Below, piece after piece: positions 16,914-26,484 of a stretch of DNA of 43,167 bases. Location: assembly GCA_947447955.1 (NCBI GenBank), contig CANFLS010000022.1, positions 1 through 43,167 of the forward strand, written 5' to 3'. The notes under the pieces are model-generated. The model did not search any database. It saw nothing but the letters and a program-made list of their open reading frames with translations, and was not told the origin of the DNA. How positions within the stretch are numbered: position 1 is the stretch's first letter; each line of letters begins with the position of its first letter. This stretch comes from Flavobacteriales bacterium (GTDB taxonomy: Bacteria > Bacteroidota > Bacteroidia > NS11-12g > UBA955). The position numbers and the translations under genes are program-made.

Positions 16914-17435
16914 ATGATAAAAGCACCAGATTTAACCAGAATAGAAGTAATTAAATTGAACGCTGTTTGCAATGGAAAATTAAATCTTTCAGGAGTAAAT
17001 CTACAAGGCATCGATTTAAGTGGATTAAACATAGCAGGGGCAAATTTAGAAGGAGCAAACCTGAGCAAGGCATACTTAAGCGGCACTAACCTTAGCGGAG
17101 CTAACCTTATTGGCGCAAATCTAACTGGTGCAAATCTTTTCAATGCAAAACTTGAAGGAACCATACTTACGAAGGCAAACTTGATGTATACTAACCTTCA
17201 AAATGCAAACTTTGAATCCGCTCAATTGGAAGATGCAAACTTGCAAAATGCAAACTTAAGAGGCGCCTATCTCGAACTTGCCAATTTAAAAGGTGCTTAT
17301 CTTTTCAATGCAAAACTTGAGGGAACCTATCTCATGAAGGCAAATCTAAATTATGCCAACTTAACCGGGGCTACGCATACCGAAGCGAATTTAGAAGATG
17401 CCAAACTAGACGGAGTTACTGGATATAATCCGTAA
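16914..17435 (+). CDS. Pentapeptide-repeat protein
   Basis: After about 25 residues, the 173-residue protein consists of consecutive five-residue units of the A(N/D)LxG type: GANLEGANLSKAYLSG, GANLIGANLTGANL, NANLRGAYLELANLKG. This should fold as a right-handed quadrilateral beta helix. Some family members (Qnr, MfpA) mimic DNA and protect gyrase; most have no known role, and nothing here points to gyrase. There is no signal peptide, so it is probably cytosolic. Its TAA abuts the stop of the convergent DUF2236 gene with no base between them. Confidence 0.92.
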   Translation: MIKAPDLTRIEVIKLNAVCNGKLNLSGVNLQGIDLSGLNIAGANLEGANLSKAYLSGTNLSGANLIGANLTGANLFNAKLEGTILTKANLMYTNLQNANFESAQLEDANLQNANLRGAYLELANLKGAYLFNAKLEGTYLMKANLNYANLTGATHTEANLEDAKLDGVTGYNP

Positions 17436-18467
17436 TTACAGGTTTGACACCTGCATTTTCAATAGTTTGTGGTTTTTCATCATTTTTGTGAAGCTATCTG
17501 AATCGACGTCATAAAAGTTTGTTGATTCCTGAAATAAATTAATTGTTTGTACCATAGTATCTTTCACTTTATCAGCCTTTAAACCAACGCAATCTGCGGC
17601 TAATGGTCCCAACCAATACCGTATTTGAGATTCCACAAGGTAAGAATCTATGCCTTTGGTCATCGATTTGTAGTAGGTAATTAATTCTTTAGCTAGCGTA
17701 AACCCTTCTTCAGATTTTTTAAAATGTCTTTTTCTGATGGTTTTTTCAAGGAGTTCTGCTTCTTTTAGTGTGGAGGGTAGTAATTCGTCTTCGATATAAA
17801 GCTGGTAACCAATATACCTCCACAGTGCAAGAAAATTTTCTTTTTCACGATTAGTCATCATATAACCGGTTTTCTGTAGCCCGTTGATTATAATATACGA
17901 AAAGGCAAGATTTGTACCGGCCATATCTTCCTGATTGATTGGAAGTCCCCATTCCATAGACCAATTATTTGAACTAAGAATATAATATCGAGCTACAGCA
18001 TGTATTAGCCTTAGTTTGTTTATGCTTATTTGAGCTTCGCTGTTTTCTGAAATATTTAGGGCTGTAGAAACTGAGATAATAAAGTCTGCAGTATCAACCA
18101 ATCGCTTTCCGGGAGATTTACGCATCTTATCTGACAAATACAAGGCCTTATTACCAGGAGAAGCAGCATAACAATAAGGCAGAGACAAGCCGCCTAATAA
18201 AGTCATAACAGGCGTAGCAAATTTCTTGTAGAATTTTTGTCCTTTTGAAATTCGCTCAGCGTCAAACCATCGTGGCAAAGGACGAATATCTGTAAGGAAA
18301 GATTTTAATTCTGAATCCTCAGCTTCCATTATAGGAGTTGAATCCATCTGAAGTAACCTATAAAAATTAGCTTGCTCCTTTTTTTCAAATATTTGTTTCA
18401 CTAGATTATCAGCTAATGAATCACCGATTAATCGATTCTGATTCAAAAATTCAGGAGAGGTATTCAT
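17436..18467 (-). CDS. MpaB/DUF2236-family oxygenase-like protein
   Basis: This 343-residue protein belongs to the DUF2236 (oxygenase MpaB / latex-clearing-like) family. The signs are RPLPRWFDAERI near residue 79, the RLIHAVARYY helix near 152-161, NQEDMAGTNLAFSY near 178-191, and WRYIGYQLYIEDELLP near 216-231. Family members for which chemistry is known bind b-type heme through a helix histidine; His155 in LIHAVAR is the likely ligand. The substrate is unknown. It is the last gene of a minus-strand group with the MoxR-like ATPase and VWA genes, but the 58-bp gap leaves co-transcription open. Confidence 0.8.
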   Translation of the reverse strand: MNTSPEFLNQNRLIGDSLADNLVKQIFEKKEQANFYRLLQMDSTPIMEAEDSELKSFLTDIRPLPRWFDAERISKGQKFYKKFATPVMTLLGGLSLPYCYAASPGNKALYLSDKMRKSPGKRLVDTADFIISVSTALNISENSEAQISINKLRLIHAVARYYILSSNNWSMEWGLPINQEDMAGTNLAFSYIIINGLQKTGYMMTNREKENFLALWRYIGYQLYIEDELLPSTLKEAELLEKTIRKRHFKKSEEGFTLAKELITYYKSMTKGIDSYLVESQIRYWLGPLAADCVGLKADKVKDTMVQTINLFQESTNFYDVDSDSFTKMMKNHKLLKMQVSNL

Positions 18468-18525
18468 GTTTGTTTGGTTCCTTTTCTAACAAGAATGTAG
18501 AATTTACTTTCCCCCAAAGCGGAAA

Positions 18526-19956
18526 TCAATTTGAATCAAACTTATACATCGCATCGCTGGCGGTTTTGCCCAGTTTATCGCTGATCGCCAAGGCCCATAG
18601 GATCAATTCCATGCAAAAGTCTTTGTCAGTATCGCTCAAGTATGAAGCGTGGTCTTGAATGAGTGCATTTAACGGTTTGATGCTCTTTAGGCTTTTGAAA
18701 AAAACCTCATCTGTATCCGTGTAATTGAGTTCCACATAATTTTTCTCGAACCAGTGAACCAAATCGCTGTACGGCGTTTTCGTACCGGCCTTTTCCAACT
18801 TTGTAATGCGCGGAAAAATTTGGTTAAATTGAGCCATAATCGCAGTATCAATCAAGATCCGAGCCACCTCGTCGGCACCCTCCTGCTCTCCCTCGTAAAC
18901 CAATTCGACTTTACCAGTGATAGATGGGATAATCGACATAAAATCTACCAATCGGATGGTGGTTTTTTCGCTTTGGGTTTCGATCAAACGGAGTTTACCT
19001 GCAGCTACGAGATTCTCCATTGCACTGATAGACAAACGCGCACTAACGCCACTTTTGGAATCAACATATTCACTATTTCTAGCCTGAAATGAAACCTCTT
19101 CCAACAAATTTTTTGCCAAATCAGGAACGGCAACCGCAGCCAAATCCTCAGCTGAAATCTTAGCCTCATGCTCCGTGATGGCACGTGCCAAAGCAATGTT
19201 TTTTTGGTAATGGGTAAAAATTTGCGAGCCGATGCGGTCCTTCAAGGGAGTTACTATGCTCCCTCTGTTGGTGTAATCTTCGGGATTTGCCGTAAATACA
19301 AATTGAATATCCAATGGCATCCGCAATTGAAATCCGCGAATCTGGATATCTCCCTCTTGCAAAATATTGAACAATGAAACCTGGATACGGGCTTGCAAAT
19401 CGGGGAGTTCGTTTAGCACAAAAATGCATCGATTGGCGCGGGGAATCATCCCATAGTGAAGCACGCGTTCATCAGAGTAAGGCAGTTTCAATGTAGCCGC
19501 CTTAATGGGGTCGATATCGCCAATCAAATCGGAAATATTCACATCTGGCGTGGCGAGTTTTTCGAAGAATCGAGCCGACCGGTGCACCCACTCGATAGGG
19601 GTTTTATCGCCTAGTTCAGCCACCAAATCCACGGCAAATTTGGAAATCGGAGCAAAGGGACTATCGTTTATTTCCGACCCCTTCACAATGGGCATGTATT
19701 CATCTAGCAAGTCCACCATACTGCGAGCGATGCGGGTCTTTGCCTGTCCGCGCAATCCCAATAAATTAATGTGGTGACCAGCCAAGATCGCTTTTTTAAG
19801 CTGTGGCACAACAGTATCCTCATACCCAAAAAGTCCTTCAAAAACGGGCTGTTTCGCTCGGATCCGTGCAATGAGGTTTCCTTGGATTTCTTGATTTATA
19901 GTTTTGTGGGCATAGCCCGATGCTTTCAATTCTTTGAATGTGGTTTCTTGTTTCAT
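18526..19956 (-). CDS. MoxR/ChlI-like AAA+ ATPase
   Basis: The 476-residue protein has Walker A GLRGQAKT at residues 67-74, ISDLIGDIDPIKAA, a Walker B-like CIFVLNELPDL (Asn replaces the usual Asp before Glu), and VFTANPEDYTNRGSI with sensor residues, followed by TPLKDRIGS. This is the magnesium-chelatase/MoxR branch of AAA+ proteins, which usually works with a VWA protein as a metal-inserting or remodelling chaperone pair. The VWA gene lies immediately upstream (6 bp), so the pair is co-transcribed. No chelatase H subunit or porphyrin gene is nearby, so the client is unknown. Confidence 0.88.
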   Translation of the reverse strand: MKQETTFKELKASGYAHKTINQEIQGNLIARIRAKQPVFEGLFGYEDTVVPQLKKAILAGHHINLLGLRGQAKTRIARSMVDLLDEYMPIVKGSEINDSPFAPISKFAVDLVAELGDKTPIEWVHRSARFFEKLATPDVNISDLIGDIDPIKAATLKLPYSDERVLHYGMIPRANRCIFVLNELPDLQARIQVSLFNILQEGDIQIRGFQLRMPLDIQFVFTANPEDYTNRGSIVTPLKDRIGSQIFTHYQKNIALARAITEHEAKISAEDLAAVAVPDLAKNLLEEVSFQARNSEYVDSKSGVSARLSISAMENLVAAGKLRLIETQSEKTTIRLVDFMSIIPSITGKVELVYEGEQEGADEVARILIDTAIMAQFNQIFPRITKLEKAGTKTPYSDLVHWFEKNYVELNYTDTDEVFFKSLKSIKPLNALIQDHASYLSDTDKDFCMELILWALAISDKLGKTASDAMYKFDSN

Positions 19957-19962
19957 CTGTAA

Positions 19963-21123
19963 TTAAATCCGTTTGATTCTGTTTTTTTCGTAATCTTCAA
20001 ATATCATTTGACCCAAATCTGAGAGTCCGGTAAGGAATGCTTTGCCTTGATTTTCGGCGGTGAAGCGTTCTACAAACTGTCTGAGATAGGGGTCTTGGGC
20101 AATCATAAAGGTGGTAATAGAAATTTTCAATTTGCGCGCCTGGGCAGCCTTGTTTAGGCATTTGGAAACGATGTACTCATCCAAACCGTTGCTGTTTTTA
20201 TATAGTTCGCCAGTAGAAAGTTTTACGCAACTCGGCTTACCGTCCGTGATCATGAAAATTTGCTTGTTTGTATTGCGTTTCCGACGAAGAATGTCCATCG
20301 CCAACTCCAACCCTGCCACTGTATTTGTATGATAGGGTCCCACTTGTAAATAGGGCAAATCTTTCACCTTAATTGACCACGATTCATTGCCAAAAACGAT
20401 AATATCGATGGCGTCTTTGGGGTATTTCCTGCGGATGAGTTCCACCAAGGCCATGGCAACTTTTTTGGCAGGGGTTATGCGGTCTTCACCGTACAAAATC
20501 ATAGAATGACTGATATCAATCATCAGCACGGTGCTCATTTGGGCTTTGTGCTTGGTCTCATCTACCACCAAATCGTCTTCCGTGAGTTTCATCTCAGAAA
20601 TCCCATGGTTAATTTGGGCGTTTTTGAGGCTTTCCGACATATTGATTTGCGGCATTTCGTCGCCAAAATGAAAATTGCGTATTTCACCATCGCGCTCATC
20701 GCCCACACCGAGTTTGTTGGTTAGATGGTTTCCCGCACCGCTTTTTTTAAGTTTGCCGAAAATTTGGTCGAGGGCGTGCTCTCTCAAAGCCGCTTCAAGT
20801 TTGGCCGTGAGCAGATTTTTTCCTTTCCCCTTTTGATCCGAATCTTCTTCCCCATCTTGGTTTGGCAGAATTTCTTCTTTGATGTAGCCCCGTTTTCTGA
20901 GGTCTTCCTCAAAATCGTGAATCGTATACTCGGCGGTGAAAATGCTATATTCTTTATCGAGCGAATCAAGCCAATCAAAGGCCTCATCCAAATCACCCGA
21001 AGTATGGGTCAATATTTCTTTAAAAATTTCAAATACCCGGTCAAAAGGTTCGATGTCCTTCGGAATGTGTTTACCGATGATAAAACCTTTCCCCTGATTG
21101 AATTCAATACCCTCTAACATCAT
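19963..21123 (-). CDS. VWA-domain protein, partner of the MoxR-like ATPase
   Basis: The 386-residue protein has a helical, charged N-terminal half (with a DEEDSDQKGKGK-type linker) and a C-terminal von Willebrand A domain. The MIDAS is visible as DISHS (D203, S205, S207), with FMITDGKPSC further on. Such proteins act with MoxR-like ATPases. The start is placed at the ATG at 21121-21123 before MLEGIEFNQGKGF. An ATG 30 codons upstream (21213) gives a cysteine- and aromatic-rich extension that looks non-coding. The order is VWA first and ATPase second, the reverse of the common MoxR-VWA order. Confidence 0.85.
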   Translation of the reverse strand: MMLEGIEFNQGKGFIIGKHIPKDIEPFDRVFEIFKEILTHTSGDLDEAFDWLDSLDKEYSIFTAEYTIHDFEEDLRKRGYIKEEILPNQDGEEDSDQKGKGKNLLTAKLEAALREHALDQIFGKLKKSGAGNHLTNKLGVGDERDGEIRNFHFGDEMPQINMSESLKNAQINHGISEMKLTEDDLVVDETKHKAQMSTVLMIDISHSMILYGEDRITPAKKVAMALVELIRRKYPKDAIDIIVFGNESWSIKVKDLPYLQVGPYHTNTVAGLELAMDILRRKRNTNKQIFMITDGKPSCVKLSTGELYKNSNGLDEYIVSKCLNKAAQARKLKISITTFMIAQDPYLRQFVERFTAENQGKAFLTGLSDLGQMIFEDYEKNRIKRI

Positions 21124-21402
21124 TGAAATAACAAATCTACGTATTAAAAGTTCTTTGAAAAGTGAAAATGATTGGCACAATTGGTTAAACAAACAATTGG
21201 GATTCTGTCGCATTCATTATTTTTCTCTGACAAAGGTTAGATAGTTAGAGAGATGGAACCAATTCCTTAATCCAAACATCTCCATTATGCCGAGCCGCAT
21301 TTTTTTTTAAATTCATGATTAGGCACCAAGGACCGTATTAACCCCAATAAACCGAGTAAAAAAAATACAATTTTAAGCACATTTGTTTGGTTGTTTGTAT
21401 GG

Positions 21403-21416
21403 GTTTATTTGCCGAT
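21403..21416. other. Left attachment site copy (attL candidate)
   Basis: GTTTATTTGCCGAT is identical to the last bases of mnmE (40588-40601) and in the same orientation. The bases around it differ from mnmE, so the identical core is 14 bp. Confidence 0.65.
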
Positions 21417-21444
21417 GCAGGAACTGATAAGAAAAAACAACTCT

Positions 21445-21545
21445 GAAAACCCTTGATTTTGCTGAGTTTATTGATTTTTTCGAGCAACAAATGAGCAACT
21501 ACTCATCAGATTTCGACTTTGTTGAGTTACAAGTGAGCAACAAAA
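21445..21545. repeat. Candidate recombinase arm-type sites, left end
   Basis: GAAAACCCTTGA at 21445-21456 is repeated at 40522-40533. TGAGCAACAAAA at 21534-21545 is repeated at 40459-40470, and further TGAGCAAC-like copies lie at 21481-21500. Paired copies close to both element ends are what arm-type integrase sites look like, but binding is inferred. Confidence 0.45.
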
Positions 21546-21848
21546 AAGAACGACAATACAAATGTAAAATAAATTTTTGATACTTGTATTTTGTTGTCGT
21601 TTTTTTCTTCTTGTTGCATTGAAATCACTTCCCATTTTCCACCCCTAAAATGCGCAAATTTTAACCACATGAGCCAATGAGCTTTTGATTATTTGAGTAT
21701 TTGAATTTATTTTTTCAAAGAAATAAATTCGATTTCCGAGAATCCTAAAATCTTATTTTGTCCATCCCCGTCTAAACTTCCGTTCCAATGTGTACCATTC
21801 TGTTCGGAAGCTTTTTCATTTCAAAAAATGATTTTACTTTAGTGCACT

Positions 21849-22223
21849 ATGGATGCAAATAACTCAAAAAGTATCACCAATGAGATGCTCATGGAACAAT
21901 TCATGGAAATGAAATCCATGATTGCCAATTTGCATTCTGAGATTGAAAGTCTAAAGAATCCCGTTGATGATTTTTTAACTAAATGGATCGATACATTTGA
22001 AACCATGCGCATGCTTCGTGTCAGCCGTCGTACCATTGACAACTACATCAAAGCAAAGAGACTCACCCCGGTGAGAATTAATAAAAGGAATCACTTTGCG
22101 GTATCCGAAGTTAAAGGCTTGTTGTATGCACCAGAATCACCCAAAATCAGAAGCTACCAGGAAGACATTCGTTCAATGCTACAACAAGTAGCGAAAATGG
22201 ATGAGATTGGTGAGGATTGGTAG
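21849..22223 (+). CDS. HTH_17/MerR-like DNA-binding protein of the element
   Basis: The 124-residue protein has an N-terminal coiled coil (about residues 10-38). A helix-turn-helix of the excisionase/HTH_17 type follows, with TFETMRMLRVSRRTIDNYIKAKRLTPVRINKRNHF (about 50-85). A short helical tail ends in MDEIGEDW. It is the only plus-strand gene in the element and sits closest to the left end, so it may be a recombination directionality factor or regulator. A perfect hairpin begins at its stop codon. Confidence 0.75.
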   Translation: MDANNSKSITNEMLMEQFMEMKSMIANLHSEIESLKNPVDDFLTKWIDTFETMRMLRVSRRTIDNYIKAKRLTPVRINKRNHFAVSEVKGLLYAPESPKIRSYQEDIRSMLQQVAKMDEIGEDW

Positions 22224-22245
22224 TTGTTGCAAAAAATGCAACAAC
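22223..22245 (+). terminator. Hairpin after the HTH gene
   Basis: GTTGTTGCA, five A and TGCAACAAC form a perfect 9-bp stem starting at the last base of the stop codon. The T run after it is poor, so termination efficiency is uncertain. Confidence 0.45.
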
Positions 22246-22370
22246 TCTGTTTAAAATTACAAAAGAGAACTGCAAAACCATTTGCATAGCGGCTTTAGAC
22301 CATTTCGTTGACGTCACCAAAATGGTCAAAATCGGTTCTGAATCATTTGCATATTCCAATTCTAAAATTC

Positions 22371-22429
22371 AAAAGAGATTTTTTGCGACAAGTAGCGTAT
22401 TTCACTACTTTTCGCAAAAAATCTCTTTT
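22371..22429. terminator. Long hairpin between convergent genes, probable bidirectional terminator
   Basis: An 18-bp perfect outer stem pairs 22371-22388 with 22412-22429. It is followed by a 2x2 internal bulge and an inner AGTAG/CTACT stem around a 9-nt loop. The arms contain A and T runs at both outer ends, so it could terminate transcription from either side: the HTH gene on plus, and the defence operon, whose last stop is at 22471, on minus. Its length is unusual for a terminator (see findings). Confidence 0.55.
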
Positions 22430-22470
22430 ACAATAAAAATCATTTGAGTTAGATCCATCGTAATAATTCG

Positions 22471-23172
22471 CTAAGCTAAAAGTAATTCTAATTTTAACTT
22501 CCATTTTTCCCAATCTTTCATTTCCTTCGATTGCAAATCAAAGAACTTATTCGTGTGATCATGATGAATTAAATGACAGAGCTCATGTGTAATTACATAC
22601 TCAATAGAACCTTTGGGAGCTTTTATCAATTCAGGATTTAAAATAATTTTCCCTTTAGCGGTGCAGCTTCCCCATCGCTTAGGCATATTTCGGAGTTCTA
22701 TGGCAGTAGGTGTAACTTTATGTTGTTTGAATTTCTCGATTAATGGTAAGGCTATTGAATTTAATTTCTTCTTCGCTTGTTCGTGATACCAATTTTCTAG
22801 CAAAGCCCTAGTTTTAGTAGATGTCTTTGTTTTAACAACTAAGTACTTACCCTTCAATTTAACTGATTCTTCTTCATTACAGGATATTACTTTTAATAAA
22901 TACTGTCTACCTAAATATAAATGGGTTTCCCCACTAACATATTTCCTTTTAGGCGTTTTGGGATGAAAAGATAAAAAGTAACTTATATTTCGAATTATCC
23001 ATGGTGCACGTTTGGTAAGCTTTGATTCAATTTTATTTATTTCAGTTCCGTTTGGCGCTGTAACTATCACACACATTTCAGGCGTAACCGTTATGCCTAG
23101 TGTTTCTCTTTCTGAATACTGAAGTTCATAATCAATAGTTGCTGACCCAAAATTAAATGTTCGTCTTATCAT
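22471..23172 (-). CDS. DUF45/YgjP-type zinc metallopeptidase of the restriction operon
   Basis: The 233-residue protein carries the zinc-peptidase motif HELCHLIHHDH (HExxH plus a later His) and, before it, MPKRWGSCTAKGKIILNPEL, the signature of the YgjP/DUF45 family (M48-like). These genes are frequently found next to type I restriction genes; the substrate is unknown. The start codon overlaps the hsdR stop by 4 bp (ATGA). It is the last gene of the operon and is followed by the long hairpin at 22371-22429. Confidence 0.88.
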   Translation of the reverse strand: MIRRTFNFGSATIDYELQYSERETLGITVTPEMCVIVTAPNGTEINKIESKLTKRAPWIIRNISYFLSFHPKTPKRKYVSGETHLYLGRQYLLKVISCNEEESVKLKGKYLVVKTKTSTKTRALLENWYHEQAKKKLNSIALPLIEKFKQHKVTPTAIELRNMPKRWGSCTAKGKIILNPELIKAPKGSIEYVITHELCHLIHHDHTNKFFDLQSKEMKDWEKWKLKLELLLA

Positions 23173-26100
23173 TTATAACGAATTTTTGCAACCTCAATAC
23201 AATCTTCCGCTAGTTTGTCCATTTCTCCAAATGTCAGCTTGATACTGTACTTGTCGCGAACTTCATCAATTAAATAATCTCCGATTTCAATTAAAAGCTT
23301 TCCAGTTATATTGGATTTATTTTGCCAATCAACTACAGGTTTATTATTATCCAATACAGATTTTCTAATAAGTTCGTCGATATTCAATGCAGTTTGTACA
23401 GAAACTTCCTTAAGCACTATTTCATCCTGCATTTTTTCACTAAGTAATTCCTTAGTAATTCCATAAAAGGCTTTTGCCTCATTCTTACCCACCAGCAAAT
23501 CAGGAACCTCATTATCTGTTCTTGTTAGAACATTATCCATTATGTCCTGAACATTTAATAAATACTGCACTTCCGATATTCGCTTAGCTTCGTAATCTGC
23601 AATGGTCTCCTTGAGTAATTGTGAAAACTTCTTGTAGAACGCTGGATCTTCATCCATTTTTTCAGTGATGTGCTTTGCTGTTCTGCTGGCAATTTTGTCG
23701 GCTTTGGCTGCTTTGCCTGTTGTGTTTTCTACTTCTTGCTGAAATTTATCTTTATCGAAAATGTTTACCAGTTCTGTGATGGTTTCGATTTTCTCAGTGG
23801 TAATGTGTGTGTCAATTAGTTTTTGAATTTGTCCTTCGTATTGTTTGTAGTCAATTTCATCGCTGTATCTTTCTACCACTGCCAAACGTAGTTTCAGGAA
23901 CATGGTCAAATCTTCTTTGTAGCGATTAATGGTTTTTTCTTCAACGTCTTTGTGAAACTGAATGGCAGACAATGCCAGTTTCAAACTCTTGGCAAAAGCA
24001 GCTAGTTTATCGTAAAACAAAACCCTGATTGCTTCATCTTTCAATAATTGCTGATAGGCCTCTGCATCTCGTTTGTTGGCAATAGTTTTGAAAATACCCC
24101 AAAGGTCAGAATGCTTTTGTGGCAGTTTCTTGATTTCCTCTGAAATATTAACAAGTGTTCCCGCTAAATCTTCATCATCAAAGTCTTCAAAGGAAGAATA
24201 CAATTGTAAAGCATCATCCAAGTTTTCAATCACACCATAATAGTCAATGATGTAACCAAATTCTTTGTCTGCATAAATACGGTTTACCCTTGCAATGGCT
24301 TGCAAAAGTTTGTGCCCTTGCAAATTTCTTGTGAGATATAAAACCGTGTTTTTCGGTTCGTCAAATCCTGTGAGTAGTTTATCTACCACAATAATTATTT
24401 CCGGGTCTTTCTGATTTTTAAAGCGGCTGATAATGTTTTTCTCATAGCTTTTTGAATTGCCATGTTCGTCCATCATCTTTTTCCAGAACTGATTTTCTTT
24501 TTCGGTCGACTTCTCATAGGCACTTTCTTCGCCTTCTCTTTCGTCAACGGATGAAATCAAAACTTCACAACTCACAATACCTATTTCATCCAAGTATTCT
24601 TTGTACTTAATAGCGTTCACTTTCTTATCGCAAACCAATTGCCCTTTGAATGGTGTTCTACCTTGCCAGTTATCACGAAAATGATAACTGATGTCCCATG
24701 CAATCATTCGCATTTTTTGCTCGGCTGAGTTCAAATGGTCATTTCGGGCAAACTTTTTCTTAATGTCTGCTTTTTGGTATTCGGTTAAAGGTTCTGAAAC
24801 CATTCCGAAAAAGGTATCAATTGGACTTGCATTCACATTCTGCAATGCCAATCTTCCTTCATAAAGCAATGGAACTACTGCCTTGTCCTTTACGGCTTGA
24901 TCAACTGTGTACGCATCTATTAAACCACCAAATTTCTCTGCGGTACTTTTATCTTTTTTGAAAAGCGGTGTTCCCGTCATGGCAATAAAACAGGCATTGG
25001 GCAATGTCTTTTGCATGTCGATATTGAACGTGCCATGCTGAGTTCTGTGCCCTTCATCTACCAACACAAATATGTCATGGCTTTCTAATGGTCTGTTTAT
25101 TTTCTTAACGGCTGCAACAAATTTATTGATGATGGTTGTAACTACCGAATCACTTTTGCTTTCGAGCAATTCTACTAAACGCTGACCAGTGGTTGCATTT
25201 TCAACAAACATTCCGCATTTTCTGAAAGTGCCTGTAATTTGATTGTCTAAATCGGTTCTGTCTGTAACCAATACAATTTTAGGATTGCGAATGCTTGGTT
25301 CCATAGCAATAGCTTGTGCCAACATTACCATTGTTAATGATTTTCCACTTCCTTGCGTGTGCCAGATAACGCCACCTTTTCTTTTACCATGCTCCACATT
25401 CCTGATGCGTTGCATGGATTTTTTGATGGCAAAAAACTGCTGGTAACGGGCTACTTTTTTATCTCCATTATCGAATAAAACAAAATTGAAAACAATGTCC
25501 ATTAATCGTTCAGGCCGGCATAAACCAAATAAATAATTATCTTGTTCGGTTGGAAGAATTTCCTGCTGTTCTAAAGCATCAAAATACCGGCGAACATATT
25601 TGAAACGGTCAGTAAAAAGTTGCTCTTTTACTGATACAGAAAGCGGTTTGTTTTTGAGTTCTCGTAAGTTGATTTTGTAATTACTCTCTTCTTCATCACT
25701 GGTAAATTTCTCTTCCCACTTTGCCCAAAATTTTTCGGGTGTGGCATTGGTTGCATAAGCAGACTCTTGTGTGGCGATGCTCAACGTCAATTGTGAATAG
25801 ACATACAAACTGCGTATGCCGTCTTCTTGTTGATTGCGTAAATGCTGACTGATAGCCTGTTTCAATGGCTCTTTCATATCTGGTCGTTTGCATTCAATGA
25901 TGCAAAGCGGAATGCCATTTACAAATAACACTAAATCGGGGCGATAATGCTCTTTGCTTGTACTCCGCATCACGCTGAATTCTTCGCTTACATGAAATAC
26001 ATTGTTGCGAATGTTCTTCCAGTCTATGTATTGCAAGGTGAAACTCTTTTTGTCGCCATCTACACTTTGCTCTAATGCCTGACCTAGCGTAAGCAGGTTA

Positions 26101-26396
26101 TATGCCTTTTCACTTGCGGCAATATAACCTTCGTTCATGGGAAGGTTTTTTAAAGCCAAAACGCCCCGTTCTATATTCTCGTCTGTGAAAATGCTGGTTT
26201 TGGTAGCACTAACCCGAATGCTATTGATTTCCTTCAACTGCTTCCGTAATACATCTTCCAATAATACATTGGTGGATTTACCTCCTCTTTGTCTATCGGC
26301 TTCAGCCGGACTCAAATAGGTATAACCAAGATTCACCAGCATTTGTAATGCTGGGATTTGGCTGATATGGTCTTCTTTAAAACTTGGAGTTTCCAT
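23169..26396 (-). CDS. hsdR: Type I restriction endonuclease subunit R
   Basis: The 1075-residue motor and nuclease subunit has the nuclease motif YRPDLVLFVNGIPLCIIEC near residues 150-170 (D...ExK type), Walker A HTQGSGKS and the superfamily 2 box VDEGH. Helicase motifs V and VI read LLTGFDEPKNTVLYL and LLQAIARVNRIY. A long helical C-terminus follows, for contact with the methylase. Start: the ATG at 26396 begins METPSFKEDH; an earlier TTG would add 11 basic residues. HsdR translocates DNA with ATP and cuts unmodified DNA. It follows the AlbA/HATPase gene after 88 bp and overlaps the metallopeptidase gene. All motifs look intact. Confidence 0.95.
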   Translation of the reverse strand: METPSFKEDHISQIPALQMLVNLGYTYLSPAEADRQRGGKSTNVLLEDVLRKQLKEINSIRVSATKTSIFTDENIERGVLALKNLPMNEGYIAASEKAYNLLTLGQALEQSVDGDKKSFTLQYIDWKNIRNNVFHVSEEFSVMRSTSKEHYRPDLVLFVNGIPLCIIECKRPDMKEPLKQAISQHLRNQQEDGIRSLYVYSQLTLSIATQESAYATNATPEKFWAKWEEKFTSDEEESNYKINLRELKNKPLSVSVKEQLFTDRFKYVRRYFDALEQQEILPTEQDNYLFGLCRPERLMDIVFNFVLFDNGDKKVARYQQFFAIKKSMQRIRNVEHGKRKGGVIWHTQGSGKSLTMVMLAQAIAMEPSIRNPKIVLVTDRTDLDNQITGTFRKCGMFVENATTGQRLVELLESKSDSVVTTIINKFVAAVKKINRPLESHDIFVLVDEGHRTQHGTFNIDMQKTLPNACFIAMTGTPLFKKDKSTAEKFGGLIDAYTVDQAVKDKAVVPLLYEGRLALQNVNASPIDTFFGMVSEPLTEYQKADIKKKFARNDHLNSAEQKMRMIAWDISYHFRDNWQGRTPFKGQLVCDKKVNAIKYKEYLDEIGIVSCEVLISSVDEREGEESAYEKSTEKENQFWKKMMDEHGNSKSYEKNIISRFKNQKDPEIIIVVDKLLTGFDEPKNTVLYLTRNLQGHKLLQAIARVNRIYADKEFGYIIDYYGVIENLDDALQLYSSFEDFDDEDLAGTLVNISEEIKKLPQKHSDLWGIFKTIANKRDAEAYQQLLKDEAIRVLFYDKLAAFAKSLKLALSAIQFHKDVEEKTINRYKEDLTMFLKLRLAVVERYSDEIDYKQYEGQIQKLIDTHITTEKIETITELVNIFDKDKFQQEVENTTGKAAKADKIASRTAKHITEKMDEDPAFYKKFSQLLKETIADYEAKRISEVQYLLNVQDIMDNVLTRTDNEVPDLLVGKNEAKAFYGITKELLSEKMQDEIVLKEVSVQTALNIDELIRKSVLDNNKPVVDWQNKSNITGKLLIEIGDYLIDEVRDKYSIKLTFGEMDKLAEDCIEVAKIRYK

Positions 26397-26484
26397 CTTA
26401 TTTCTTATTCTTTTACAATATTTTGCCAATTTTATGGCGAATTCAAAAAGGGGTTATAACCATTGGTTATCAACACTTTGCAAT

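Larger units (their letters stand above)
21214..21848. other. 635-bp non-coding stretch holding the left element end
   Basis: No convincing gene on either strand. It contains the left copy of the mnmE-end repeat (21403-21416), a GAAAACCCTTGA box (21445-21456) and several TGAGCAAC boxes (around 21482-21500 and 21534-21545), all of which recur near the right end of the element. The part left of 21403 is presumed chromosomal upstream sequence of the VWA gene. Confidence 0.55.

Noticed and set aside
21214..21848. tRNA gene as attachment site at the left end
   Set aside because: No cloverleaf or T-loop sequence was found; the shared core matches the mnmE 3' end instead.
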